Source of the DNA: an uncultured Saprospiraceae bacterium
Lineage (GTDB): Bacteria; Bacteroidota; Bacteroidia; Chitinophagales; Saprospiraceae
DNA: 64,000 nt
Assembly: GCA_937981555.1 (NCBI GenBank)
Contig: CALJOK010000036.1
Location: 1-64,000, forward strand
Direction of reading: 5' to 3'
Both the position numbers and the translations under genes were made by a program. Below, piece after piece: positions 53,319-63,300 of this stretch. The notes below the pieces were generated by a model, which was not told the DNA's origin, did no database searches, and worked only from the letters and a program-made list of their open reading frames with translations. The number at the start of each line of letters is the position of its first letter. Position 1 is the first letter of the stretch.

Positions 53319-53681
53319 TTATTGAATGGTATCTGGAGTTTCTTCAAATAAAGGTTTTACATCGGTAGAATCTTTGGGTGGTGTAATTTCAAGAAGGTCA
53401 GGTTTGATTGGTTTGGGTGGTCTTCCGGTGGTATCTATAGAAGTTAGTTTTGCTTGAGCGATGAGAATAGAATCGACTTGTTGTTCCGCTATTTTGATGG
53501 CGTCTTCTTTGCATAGATCCATGCGCTCGGCACGTCGCTTGGCAAATTTATCAGCGACAGCAATTCCTATTCTTTCCAATCTTTCTTCTGGCGTTTCTTT
53601 TTTCTTTTCCTCGCAGCCAAAAGAAAACAAAGTGAAAAATATCAAATTCAAAATAACAATAAGTAAAGTTGGGTTTTTCAT
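53319..53681 (-). CDS. small lipoprotein, coupled to upstream lipoprotein
   Basis: This 120-residue protein has lipobox LFSFGC (Cys at about residue 23), an acidic and Lys-rich helix (EEKKKETPEERLERIGIAVA, DKFAKRRAERMDLCKEDAIK) and a Pro-rich tail (GRPPKPIKPDLLEITPPKDS). It could be a coiled-coil lipoprotein with an extended end. It overlaps the stop of the upstream lipoprotein gene by four bases, indicating coupling. Neither is recognised as a known family. Confidence 0.65.
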   Translation of the reverse strand: MKNPTLLIVILNLIFFTLFSFGCEEKKKETPEERLERIGIAVADKFAKRRAERMDLCKEDAIKIAEQQVDSILIAQAKLTSIDTTGRPPKPIKPDLLEITPPKDSTDVKPLFEETPDTIQ

Positions 53682-53935
53682 TTACGGATCAATTTTTCAA
53701 TTTCCTTTAAACGAATATTTTTGATGGAATCCATATTATATAAAATCAAACTGTCTTTTTGCATTGTGCAAATACTATCAAGGTCTTTGTTAAATTGTTT
53801 AATGCCTCGATTATAAAGTGTATCAACTGAGTTCTTGAAAGCAATATCTAGCTCGGCGGAATCGTCGATGCAACTAGTCGGAAAGATACTGACTAGAATG
53901 AAAAGGATAATAGAAATAGGAAGTAGGTTCTTCAA
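53678..53935 (-). CDS. small lipoprotein, first of a coupled pair
   Basis: This 85-residue protein has lipobox FPTSC (Cys at about residue 22) and a helical, charged mature part (IKQFNKDLDSICTMQKDSLI, MDSIKNIRLKEIEKLIRK). The size and coiled character recall small outer-membrane spacer lipoproteins, but no family is recognised. It lies between the coupled partner and the YpdA-type gene. Confidence 0.62.
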   Translation of the reverse strand: MKNLLPISIILFILVSIFPTSCIDDSAELDIAFKNSVDTLYNRGIKQFNKDLDSICTMQKDSLILYNMDSIKNIRLKEIEKLIRK

Positions 53936-53983
53936 TGAATTTTTTTTTAATCAAAAAATTTATCGATGCAAAAGTAGGAAAGT

Positions 53984-54952
53984 TTAGAGTGATTTTTTTT
54001 CCAAAATATCTTTTAGAATCATCGCCGCATGTTCTCTAGTATTTTCGATAAAATATTTGCTGGTATATTTTCCTGCATTGATTACTCCAGCGATGTAAAG
54101 ATTTGGAATATTGGTTTCTAAAGTTGCTTCATCATGGATGGGAGTTTGATATTCATCATCCTGAAATTGGATTCCTATTTTTTCAAAAAAATGATAATCA
54201 GGTAAATAGCCAGTCATGGCTAGGACGAAATCATTTTTAATCTTGACGGATTTCTCAGGAGTTTGAATAGTAATTTCTCCTTTGTTTATTTCAGTAATAT
54301 TACTATTGAAAAAAGCAGGGATAGAGCCTTCTTTGATTCGGTTTTCGATGTTAGGTTTGATCCAATATTTGACGCGAGAACTAATGGTATCTTTTCGGAC
54401 GACCATAGTTACATTTGCTCCTTTGTGATATAATTCTAGGGCAACATCACAAGCGGAATTCGCTGCTCCAACGACGACGACTTTTTGTCCGATGTAAGGA
54501 TGCCAATCATCATAATAATGTTTTACTTTTGGCAAATTCCCTCCTGGGACATCAAGTGTTTTTGGAAGATCATAAAAACCTGTAACGACAATGATTGACT
54601 TGCTTTGATAAGTTGTTTTAGAAGTGTTTACTTGGAAGTTTTTATCATCTAACTTGTTGATATTCAGCACTTTTTCGTAGAAGTTGATATTTAATTTCCA
54701 ATCTTCATTGACTCGTCTAAAATATTCTAAAGCTTCTCGACGAGTTGGTTTTTCATTGTGAGAAATAAAAGGAATACCGCCAATTTCTAATTTTTTGGAA
54801 GTAGAAAAAAAGGTCATATTGGTCGGGAAGTTATATAAAGAATTAACTAAAACGCCCTTCTCAATTACCATATAGTTGAGCCCTGCTTTTTGTGCTTCGA
54901 TAGCACATGTCATACCTATGGGACCCGCTCCCACGATGAGTAAATCGTACAT
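53984..54952 (-). CDS. ypdA: YpdA-type FAD/NAD(P) disulfide reductase
   Basis: This 322-residue flavoprotein has an N-terminal FAD motif (LLIVGAGPIGMTCAIEAQKA), NFPTNMTFFSTSKKLEIGGI typical of the YpdA group, a second nucleotide motif VVVGAANSACDVALELYHKG, and the C-terminal NIPNLYIAGVINAGKYTSKY. YpdA reduces bacillithiol disulfide in low-GC Gram-positives; many Bacteroidota carry it too. No Cys-x-x-Cys pair is seen, as expected for YpdA, unlike thioredoxin reductase. Confidence 0.88.
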   Translation of the reverse strand: MYDLLIVGAGPIGMTCAIEAQKAGLNYMVIEKGVLVNSLYNFPTNMTFFSTSKKLEIGGIPFISHNEKPTRREALEYFRRVNEDWKLNINFYEKVLNINKLDDKNFQVNTSKTTYQSKSIIVVTGFYDLPKTLDVPGGNLPKVKHYYDDWHPYIGQKVVVVGAANSACDVALELYHKGANVTMVVRKDTISSRVKYWIKPNIENRIKEGSIPAFFNSNITEINKGEITIQTPEKSVKIKNDFVLAMTGYLPDYHFFEKIGIQFQDDEYQTPIHDEATLETNIPNLYIAGVINAGKYTSKYFIENTREHAAMILKDILEKKSL

Positions 54953-55031
54953 TAAAAAGAATGATTAACGGTTAATTGTGAAGGTTAATTTTTGAAAATG
55001 AAGATTCACTTTCAGAGCAATTAACCACTTT

Positions 55032-57113
55032 TTACGAAGGTAACATTTTATAATTTGATTGGGTTTTAAATACTGTACGTTTTTTGTCAATTGAATCTTC
55101 GATAGGTAGGACGATGGTAAAAGTCGATCCTTGATTAGGAGTACTTTCTACTAAAATTTCACCTCCCAAACGATTGGATATTTTTTGACAAATGGATAAC
55201 CCTAAACCAGAACCTTTAGCCTCTTTTCGACTTTGTAATCGCTTAAACATATCAAAAATTTGTTCGTGGTAAGCTTTATCTATACCGATTCCATTGTCGG
55301 TGATACTGAGGTGATGTTGATTGTGTTTTTGAACATAATCGATTTCAATAACAGGAGTAGGATTATTATTATACAAAAGTCCATTCTCAAGGATATTTCT
55401 AAATAGAATATAAATTTTTGCTTCATTGGTTTTAATAATTGGTAATTCTTTGCAAATTATATGTGCGGTTTTTTCTTCCATGATAGGTTGTAAAGCCGTC
55501 AAAACTTGTTGGAAGGTTTTAGCTAAATTAACTTCTTCCATTTCAACTTTTCGATCCGAAAATTTTGAGAATTCCAGTACATCTTCAATTAGCGTATGCA
55601 TTTGTTTAGCATTGGTTACTACAAATGAAAGATATTCATCCGCTACATGATCTTCTTGATTTCGCAATCGCATTTCGAGTAATCGAGTAAAGCTGATGAT
55701 ATTTCTAAGTGGTTCTTTAAGATCATGAGAAGCAATATGATTGAAGCGCTCCATCTCTTTATTGGATTTGGTGAGATCGTCATTTATTTTCTCCAATTCG
55801 GAAGTTCTGCTATTGACTTTATGTTCTAGTTTATGACTTAGAGCTTTCCTATATTCTGACCTTTTGTAAAGCAAAAAAGCAATTAGACATAGGGCAATTA
55901 GAGCGATAACGAAAGCAGTCGAAACGATCATTGCTTTTTGGATGGTTAATTTGTCTTTGGCTTGTTGAGTTTTTAGAAGTTGGTTTTCTGCTTCTTTATT
56001 TTCGAGCAGGAATTGAACTTTTAGTTCATCGAGTTTTTGGTTTTTTTCTTGATTAATCAAGCTATCACTTAGCATTTTTACTTTTGTGTGATAAATATAT
56101 GCTTGCGGATAATTGTTTTGAGCAGCATAACTTTTTGCTAAGATTTCATATAATATTGTGACGTTTTTTAAAGCGCCTAATTGCTCGGCAACTTGAATTC
56201 CTTCCATACTTTTTTCGATGGATTTCGAGTATTGTTCGTTGTCGATATAAATTTTCGCTAAATGTTCAAGTGATGCAATGACCTGTTCTTGATAGTTAAT
56301 TTGACTAGATATTCTGTAGGCTTTTTGATGAGCTTGGAGTGCTTTTTCAGACTGGTTTAGTTTTGAATAAAGGTGTCCCAATTGGTTCATTATTCTTGAA
56401 ACCCCAACTTTGTCATCTTTAGAAAGAGGGTACTTTAAAGCAACTTTAAGATGACCAAGAGCTTTGTCATAATTTTCAGCATGACAATATAAAGTTCCTA
56501 ACATTAAATTGGCATCACTAATGAGTGTTTCGTCTTTTATTTGAATGGCAATTCCAAGTGCTTCATTAGCATATTTAGAGGCCGTATCCCAGAGTCCCTG
56601 CTCCTTCATGGCAGCTGCCATATTGAGTAAGTTGTCACTCATTTGTTGTTCTAATCCAAACTTCCCAGAACACTCAGCCCCCTGTTGATAAAAGTTGACT
56701 GCTTTCTCAAAATTACCAATTTTCATGTGAGTACGACCAATATTGTTATAGGTTCGGCAAATCAGAATTTGATGGTCAGACTTTTCCGCCATGGTAATTG
56801 CTTCCTCAAAAGTTTCAAAGGCTAAGTTCATTTTTCCTTGAATACTATAAGCTACAGCAAGAACATTTTTTGCTCGGATGGCTCCTTCATGGAAGTTTAA
56901 TCTTTTAGAAATATCCAGACTTTTTTTAGCGAATATTTCTGTTTGCTCTGGTTGAGTTCGGTGATATTTCCAACCAAGGTTTTCTAATTCCTTTACTAAT
57001 GAAGTATCTTCAGTTGAGTTGGCTAACACGAGATAAAGGCTATCCAAGTTATCTCCTCCTGAAGATGTTTGAATAAGTAAAAAGTAAAATATGCCGATTA
57101 GGATATTCCTCAT
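55032..57113 (-). CDS. TPR sensor histidine kinase
   Basis: This 693-residue membrane kinase has a signal peptide (about 1-18), TPR units (about 45-345; NNIGRTHMKIGNFEKAVNFY, GTLYCHAENYDKALGHLKVA), a long helix, one membrane segment (about 393-416), a coiled stretch, the H-box RFNHIASHDLKEPLRNIISF with His463, and HATPase motifs ITDNGIGI, IFDMFKRL and GSGLGLSICQKI. Such TPR-anchored kinases are common in Bacteroidota. The TPR part faces the periplasm. No response regulator is adjacent. Confidence 0.92.
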   Translation of the reverse strand: MRNILIGIFYFLLIQTSSGGDNLDSLYLVLANSTEDTSLVKELENLGWKYHRTQPEQTEIFAKKSLDISKRLNFHEGAIRAKNVLAVAYSIQGKMNLAFETFEEAITMAEKSDHQILICRTYNNIGRTHMKIGNFEKAVNFYQQGAECSGKFGLEQQMSDNLLNMAAAMKEQGLWDTASKYANEALGIAIQIKDETLISDANLMLGTLYCHAENYDKALGHLKVALKYPLSKDDKVGVSRIMNQLGHLYSKLNQSEKALQAHQKAYRISSQINYQEQVIASLEHLAKIYIDNEQYSKSIEKSMEGIQVAEQLGALKNVTILYEILAKSYAAQNNYPQAYIYHTKVKMLSDSLINQEKNQKLDELKVQFLLENKEAENQLLKTQQAKDKLTIQKAMIVSTAFVIALIALCLIAFLLYKRSEYRKALSHKLEHKVNSRTSELEKINDDLTKSNKEMERFNHIASHDLKEPLRNIISFTRLLEMRLRNQEDHVADEYLSFVVTNAKQMHTLIEDVLEFSKFSDRKVEMEEVNLAKTFQQVLTALQPIMEEKTAHIICKELPIIKTNEAKIYILFRNILENGLLYNNNPTPVIEIDYVQKHNQHHLSITDNGIGIDKAYHEQIFDMFKRLQSRKEAKGSGLGLSICQKISNRLGGEILVESTPNQGSTFTIVLPIEDSIDKKRTVFKTQSNYKMLPS

Positions 57114-57318
57114 TGAGTTTATTTGTAAACGATTGGCTAGATCAGTATAAAGCTGATCAGAATTGTGTTTTTAGAATTATGTAGAGGGGGAATTGAGAAG
57201 GAGGGTATTTCAAGAATAGTAATGCACAGTTGAAACCAAAAAAGTGATTCTGGGATGATAAAGATTAAGATTTGTGACGGGGTAATTTATTAACAAGAAG
57301 ATTGATAAGTCTGAAGGA

Positions 57319-58581
57319 CTAATATTCCTTTGCAGCTTTCATGACTAAATAATTCGCTACCCAACCATAGAAAAATATTCCAAGTGCAAATGCATAGACT
57401 AAAGGCATTGCTTGAATATTGCTAAATAAGTCAAGACCAATAAATGCTAAACCAAAAAATCCAATGGTAGCACCATAAATTGTTAAATATTTGCGAGGCT
57501 TACCTCCTTTTTCCATCATAAAAGTACCACCAATAGGAATCAACATTATGATAAACCAGATGCCAAGCGCAATCCATAAAATACTATTAGTAAAGAAAAA
57601 AAGGAGACAAAGAATAATTCCAATTCCTAAAAAAGCACCAACCGTATTGGAAGCTAATTTTTCATCATCAGACAATGTTAATTTTCCCAAAGGATGGAGT
57701 CGTAAAAATAAATTGGAAAATGGTTGAGCAATCCAAGAAGAGAATGCCCACATGATATAAAAAAGAATAAATGGATAAAAGAAAGGAGCTAAGGAAGGGT
57801 AGCTCTCGGCCAATTTTATAAATATAATATAAACAACATAAGCTCCAATGATGAGTTGCCAGCGACCTTTGTCATTCATTTTATTAGTCCACAGGAAAAA
57901 TTTCAGAATTTGTCGATAGACGATATTTTTTCCTTTGATAGCTTCTTTGAGTCCTGTTTTGGCAAAATGAAAAGTAGGAGCCAGACGAAGTGCTTCTCGA
58001 AAATGAGTTACTGCTTCATCATAATTGTCATTTTCAATGGCAACCCAACCTTTATTAGTGTGAGCCAATGGATCTTCTGGAGATTTGTGCAAGGCGTAAT
58101 CTAGCGTGACTGCTGCTTCTTTTCTTCGATTCAATTGGATGAGCGAACGAGCTCGCAAATTGATTAAATCAACATGTTCAGGATCTGACTCTAAACCTAA
58201 TTCTGCATATTTTAAAGCCACTCCCCATTGGTCTAAATTAAGTGCAATAGAGCCTTTGATCAAAAAAAACTCTGCTCCATTTGGATTTAAAAGTAGCCCA
58301 TTATCTGCTGCTGCGATAGAATCGTTCAAGCGATTGGCGAGCAAATAAATTTTAGCTTGAAGATAAAAAAGGTATGGATTGTTAGGTTCTAAACTGATAG
58401 CAGACTCAATGAGTTGAGCAGCATTTTTATGATCTTTTTCAGTCGAATGGCAAAAACCGAGTAATCCCATTGCATAAGCATTGCTTGGATTTTGGTTCAA
58501 TTCAAGACGCAACTCCTTTTTTGCCATTTCAATTCTGCCTTGCTGCAAGAGGAGTTGACCTCTTTCCAAATGGATACTCAT
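57319..58581 (-). CDS. TPR membrane protein
   Basis: This 420-residue protein without a signal peptide has TPR units (residues 5-210; GQLLLQQGRIEMAKKELRLE, GLLGFCHSTEKDHKNAAQLI, TNKGWVAIENDNYDEAVTHF) and about five membrane helices (235-415; RWQLIIGAYVVYIIFIKLAE, FLGIGIILCLLFFFTNSILW). The layout is the same as the TPR protein inside the bat cluster (43567-44736), so the two are probably paralogues. The role is not known. It precedes a long non-coding stretch. Confidence 0.78.
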   Translation of the reverse strand: MSIHLERGQLLLQQGRIEMAKKELRLELNQNPSNAYAMGLLGFCHSTEKDHKNAAQLIESAISLEPNNPYLFYLQAKIYLLANRLNDSIAAADNGLLLNPNGAEFFLIKGSIALNLDQWGVALKYAELGLESDPEHVDLINLRARSLIQLNRRKEAAVTLDYALHKSPEDPLAHTNKGWVAIENDNYDEAVTHFREALRLAPTFHFAKTGLKEAIKGKNIVYRQILKFFLWTNKMNDKGRWQLIIGAYVVYIIFIKLAESYPSLAPFFYPFILFYIMWAFSSWIAQPFSNLFLRLHPLGKLTLSDDEKLASNTVGAFLGIGIILCLLFFFTNSILWIALGIWFIIMLIPIGGTFMMEKGGKPRKYLTIYGATIGFFGLAFIGLDLFSNIQAMPLVYAFALGIFFYGWVANYLVMKAAKEY

Positions 58582-59526
58582 AATAGATTTTATAGATTTA
58601 AGAAAAGTAAAAGTATGATTTAAAGTGGGAAGTTTTTTGTAGAAAATTAAAAATTAGTCTTGAGTAAACAGGAAAGAAGGTACTTGAAAAGATTAGTAAT
58701 TTGACAAAAGAAATATATTTGGAAAAAGATCAAGTGAAAACCGATGCCTTTTGTGACGTCTTTTTTTATTGAAAAACGAACATAACTCATTGATAATTAA
58801 ATGTTTTAAATATTAAAGTGACACATATAATAAAAAAACATAAAGCAAAAATACCATTTTTAGGGTAGAAAAATATCTTTTGCTTAGTCTATCTTTGTTC
58901 TATCAATCATGAACAACAAATAACTATCTAATAAAGATTAGGTAGAAGAGACCAGATTAAAATTCTGGAACCAATTTTTAAAAATCCCATGGACTGCAGG
59001 TTTAATAAAACCCACACATTTCGAACGCCTTTTTTACATTTATACTTTTTTGGAAAAAAGTTGATAACTAATACACAACTTCCCCCCTCCTCCAAAAAAA
59101 TAAAGAAGGCACAATTCAACTTAATTTAGTGGATTAATTTTTTGCAGTTTTATTTCTTAAAAAAATATTTTGTCCCCTTTTTGCGTAGCGTGAAAAAGAG
59201 CAGTAGATATTTGGACAAAATAGTTTTGGTTCCCAAAAACGTAGATATTTATACCAGAACATAATATTTGAGATTCTATTGGAATCTTATTCGAAAAAGA
59301 AAACAACGAATTATTTATCCCATGATTAAAACGAGTGCGCCATCCTCCCAGATGTAAAGTTTTTTTTGTTAAAAAAAACGAACATCTATTTTTCACTCCA
59401 GTTTTTCTCCCATTGGGTCTTTTTTATGAATCAAACAAACTCGGAAGCAAAGGTTTAGGACGACCTATGTTAATTGCTTTCCTATATCATAAATTAAGAT
59501 TTTGTAATCAACCAATTGTTAAAAAA
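58582..59526. other. long non-coding region upstream of the cohesin-like gene
   Basis: No gene is seen in about 945 bases. TATCTTTG at 58890-58897 matches the -7 box on the + strand but lacks a -33 element at the right distance. TATTTTGTCC and GGACAAAATA (about 59167-59222) form an inverted repeat with an inner CTTTTTGCG/GTGAAAAAG pairing. The frame open from 59335 runs into the next gene, but that part lacks any protein character. Confidence 0.5.
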
Positions 59527-60306
59527 ATGTATAAAAACCTACTAACCTTTCTCTTAGTTTGCACTATCGGATTGTCGCTTCAGGCGCAAGATCCAACGAT
59601 GACCTTACCTAGTATTATCGTCGATGAAAGTGAGGAATTTGAAATTGAGATGTCTGTATCGAACTTCACAGATTTAGTCACCATGCAATTTACTATCCAA
59701 TGGGATCCAACAAAAATGTCTTTGTTGGAAATTTTTGATTTTAATCTAACCGACTTGGATGAATCAAGATTTGGAGATACTACCACTAATACAGATCTAG
59801 GTTTGCTTCCGATGTCTTGGGAAGATAAAAATTTATCAGGAACGACAGTTCTTGATAATACAGTCATTTTTAAACTAAGAATGAAAGCGATGGGAAATCC
59901 AGGTGATACAATCCAATTATTATTTGTGGAGGCACCTGCTTCTATTGAAGTAGCTGATCTTACTTTTGAAGCGATTCCACATGTTGTAGAACATGGTCAG
60001 ATTGTATTTGAAGATATAGTTGGAATTGAGCAATTGGCAAAATCAAATATTCAATCATTAACAAATTATCCAAATCCATTTACGGATTTTACAACAATAG
60101 AATTTGAACTACAGGAAACGACAAATACTACCTTAATAATTACTGATTTAATAGGAAAAGAAATTTACAGAAATACAGAAAAATTGAATAGTGGTTTTCA
60201 CCAAAAGAAAATCGATTCTACTATTTTCCCTTCCACAGGAGAATACATTTACTATGTACAAACGAATAATAACCAATTGTTAGAAAAAATGATTTTTGTT
60301 AAATAG
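59527..60306 (+). CDS. cohesin-like secreted protein with T9SS type A tail
   Basis: The product is 259 residues from ATG at 59527 (MYKNLLTFLLVCTIGLSLQA). A signal peptide (1-20) leads to a cohesin-like domain (about 24-165; IIVDESEEFEIEMSVSNFTD, MQFTIQWDPTKMSLLEIFDF, TVIFKLRMKAMGNPGDTIQL), then a T9SS type A tail from about 185 (TNYPNPFTDFTTIEFELQET and GEYIYYVQTNNNQLLEKMIF). Cohesin domains bind dockerins in cellulosomes, but no dockerin or glycoside hydrolase is seen here; in Bacteroidota such domains occur in surface proteins with other roles. It lies 70 bases upstream of the giant cohesin/SprB gene. Confidence 0.85.
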   Translation: MYKNLLTFLLVCTIGLSLQAQDPTMTLPSIIVDESEEFEIEMSVSNFTDLVTMQFTIQWDPTKMSLLEIFDFNLTDLDESRFGDTTTNTDLGLLPMSWEDKNLSGTTVLDNTVIFKLRMKAMGNPGDTIQLLFVEAPASIEVADLTFEAIPHVVEHGQIVFEDIVGIEQLAKSNIQSLTNYPNPFTDFTTIEFELQETTNTTLIITDLIGKEIYRNTEKLNSGFHQKKIDSTIFPSTGEYIYYVQTNNNQLLEKMIFVK

Positions 60307-60376
60307 GTAAGTGATCAACTTAACTAAAATTCTAGATTCTTACTTAGATTTTTTAACATCCACATCCCATTAGGAC

Positions 60377-63300
60377 ATGAAAAAAATAATAACACTTTTA
60401 CTCTTAGGATGGTTAGTGACATTCTCAGCTACTGCGCAAGTAGTATATAATGTATCACCATCATCTTCTAGTGCCGATCCAGGCACAACTATTTTCGTTG
60501 ACGTTACAGTTGATAATTTTATAGACATGATTGGTTTCCAATTCGAAATGGAATGGAACGATCAAGTTTTGGAATTTCAAAATATTACGACTTATGGTAA
60601 TATTCTTTGTAATGGAGGTTCAGTTTGCTTTGCTTACCCGAATGATTTTGGGCCAGCAACTATTCAGGACTTTTTTGTAACTCAATATCTAGATCCAAAC
60701 TTTACAAATCCTACAGCTAATACCATAGCGAATGGAGGAAAACTCCTGACTATGGAGTTTTTGGTAGTTGGTCAAGCTGGTCAATCTTCTCCTATAGATT
60801 TTAGAGGAGCAATATTGGCTGTTGATTCTGACTTTAATGAATTATCTGTAGCTAACGGAATGCTTACTGCAAATAATGGAACATTCAATGTGAATGGGAC
60901 AGGATGTGCTGGAGCTGGTGATGTAACTTTTACTGCTTCTGACGAATCAGGTGATACTGGAACATCGACAAGTGTAAAAATTTCAGTTGATAATTTTGAA
61001 AATGTAGAAGGATTTGGATACACCATTAATTGGGATCCATCAATCATCTCGTTTCAATCTATCGAAAATTTGAATTTGGCAGGTTTAACAAATCCTGCTC
61101 AAGGAGTAGGAAGCTTTGGAACATCTCAAACAGCTAATGGAAATTTATTTGTTTCATGGGATAATTCTTCAGGTGTAACAGCTTGTGATGGAGATGTTAT
61201 TTTTGAAATAGCATATAATATTATCGGTGCTGGTCAAACGACTACAGATATAGATTTTACTGGAAACATCGAAGTAATTAGAAATAGTCTATTAGTTCCT
61301 CATGATGTAAATTCAGGGGAAGTAATGGTTACAGGAAATGGAACTGGACAACAAACTGGAATTACTTTTATTGCAGAGAATGTTACTGGAGAAAATGGGA
61401 CTCAAGTATGTGTTCCAGTTAAAGTAGCCAACTTTGATCAAGTGACTAGTTTTCAATATGATTTGACATGGGATCCTGCAATTATTTCATTTGCAACTGT
61501 TTTAGATGGTGCGGGTCAACCATTATCTCCAATTGGTTCAGGAAATCCTTTAGGTTTATTAAATCCTGCTCCACCATCATTTGGAAACTTTGGGATAACA
61601 AATACCAATAATGGTGTTTTGTCATTATCATGGGATAATAGTTCAGGAGTAACTTTGACAGATCAAACTCCGATTTACCAAGTGTGTTATGACATCATTG
61701 GTTCAACGGGTGAAACTTCTTCAATCAATTATGGAGGTACAATCGAAGTAGCTGATGTAAATGGATTAGCTGATTTTACAGGAGTACCTGGATCAGTAGG
61801 AGTCATTGAAGTTTTTAATGGCGGATTAAATTTAGAATGGGATTGTTGTGAAAAAGCAAACCCTGGAGAAAATGTTTGTGTAGATGTAAGAGTGGTGGAT
61901 GGATTTGATGCTATTCTAAGTGCTCAATATGGAATGCTTTGGGATAATTCAGTTTTGACTTTTGAGTCGATTGCATTTGCAAATGGAAATCCATTAGGGT
62001 TATCAATTGGAAATAATTTAGTGTATGACGCGAATGCTGATGCAGTAAAATTACTTTGGTTTGATAACTCAGGCCAAGGAGTAACCTTGAGTCCAGGAAC
62101 ACCATTATACCAAATTTGTTTTGATGTAACTGGTGCTGTTGGTACCAATGCTGATTTAGAGATGGGACCTATTCCTAATGCTGTTCCACCTTTCTCAGTA
62201 GAAATTTCTAATAACCAAAATACAGTTGACTTTTTAGGAAACTCATGTAATATTACGGTAGAAAATATTTTACCAATTACAATTACGGAAACAATAACAA
62301 ATCCTTCATGTGTAGGAGATACAGACGGTGCAATTGATGTTACCGTTACAGGTGGTGTTGAAGAATATACTTATGCTTGGTCAACAACTGCTACTTCACA
62401 AGACCTTTCAGGTTTAGCAGCTGGTAACTATACTATTTCCGTTACAGATTGTAAAGGTGTAGTTGCAGAGAAAACTATAACAGTTTCTAATCCTACTCCA
62501 ATTACAGCAACAGCTAATATTACTCAAGTATCAGGAGCAGGAAATAGTGATGGTGCAATTGATTTGTCTCCTAATGGAGGAACTCCAGGTTATACTTACT
62601 TATGGTCAACAGGGTCAACTAATGAAGATCTTAATGGATTGTCGATAGGTACTTATACCGTAACAATTACTGATGTAAATGGATGTACAGGAACTGCAAG
62701 TTTTGTAGTACCTAATGCATGTAATCCTATTACAATTTCAGTTAATGCAATAAGTGAAATTTGTGCTGGCCAAAGTAATGGATCTGCTACAGCAAGTGGA
62801 TCAGGTGGAGTTGGACCTTATACTTATACATGGTCTAACAGTTTACCAACTGGACCAACCGTTTCAGGATTAGCAGCAGGAACTTACTTTGTTACTGCTA
62901 CAGATAGTAATGGATGTACAGGAGAAAGTTCTTTCTCTATTGAAACTGGAGCTAGCCTCTTAGTCAATATAATAAATACAACTAACTTAACTTGTTTTGG
63001 AGATAATACAGGATCAATTACGATCTCAGGATTTGGAGGAGCTGGAGGAACTACTTACACAGCAGTTTGGCAGCCAGGAAATATGACAGGATTAACAATT
63101 AGCAACTTAGCTGCTGGAACTTATACTCCAGTTATTACTGATGCTACTACAGGATGTACTGCTACAGGAAATCCAATTACATTGACACAGCCTACTGATA
63201 TTTCAATGAGTGGATCTGCATCAAATACTTCATGTAATGGAGGAAGTGATGGATCAATCTCTTTGAATATTTCGGGAGGAACTACTGGATATACAGTAAA

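Noticed and set aside
59335-59526. N-terminal extension of the cohesin-like protein
   Set aside because: The signal peptide begins at 59527; the extension has no conserved features.
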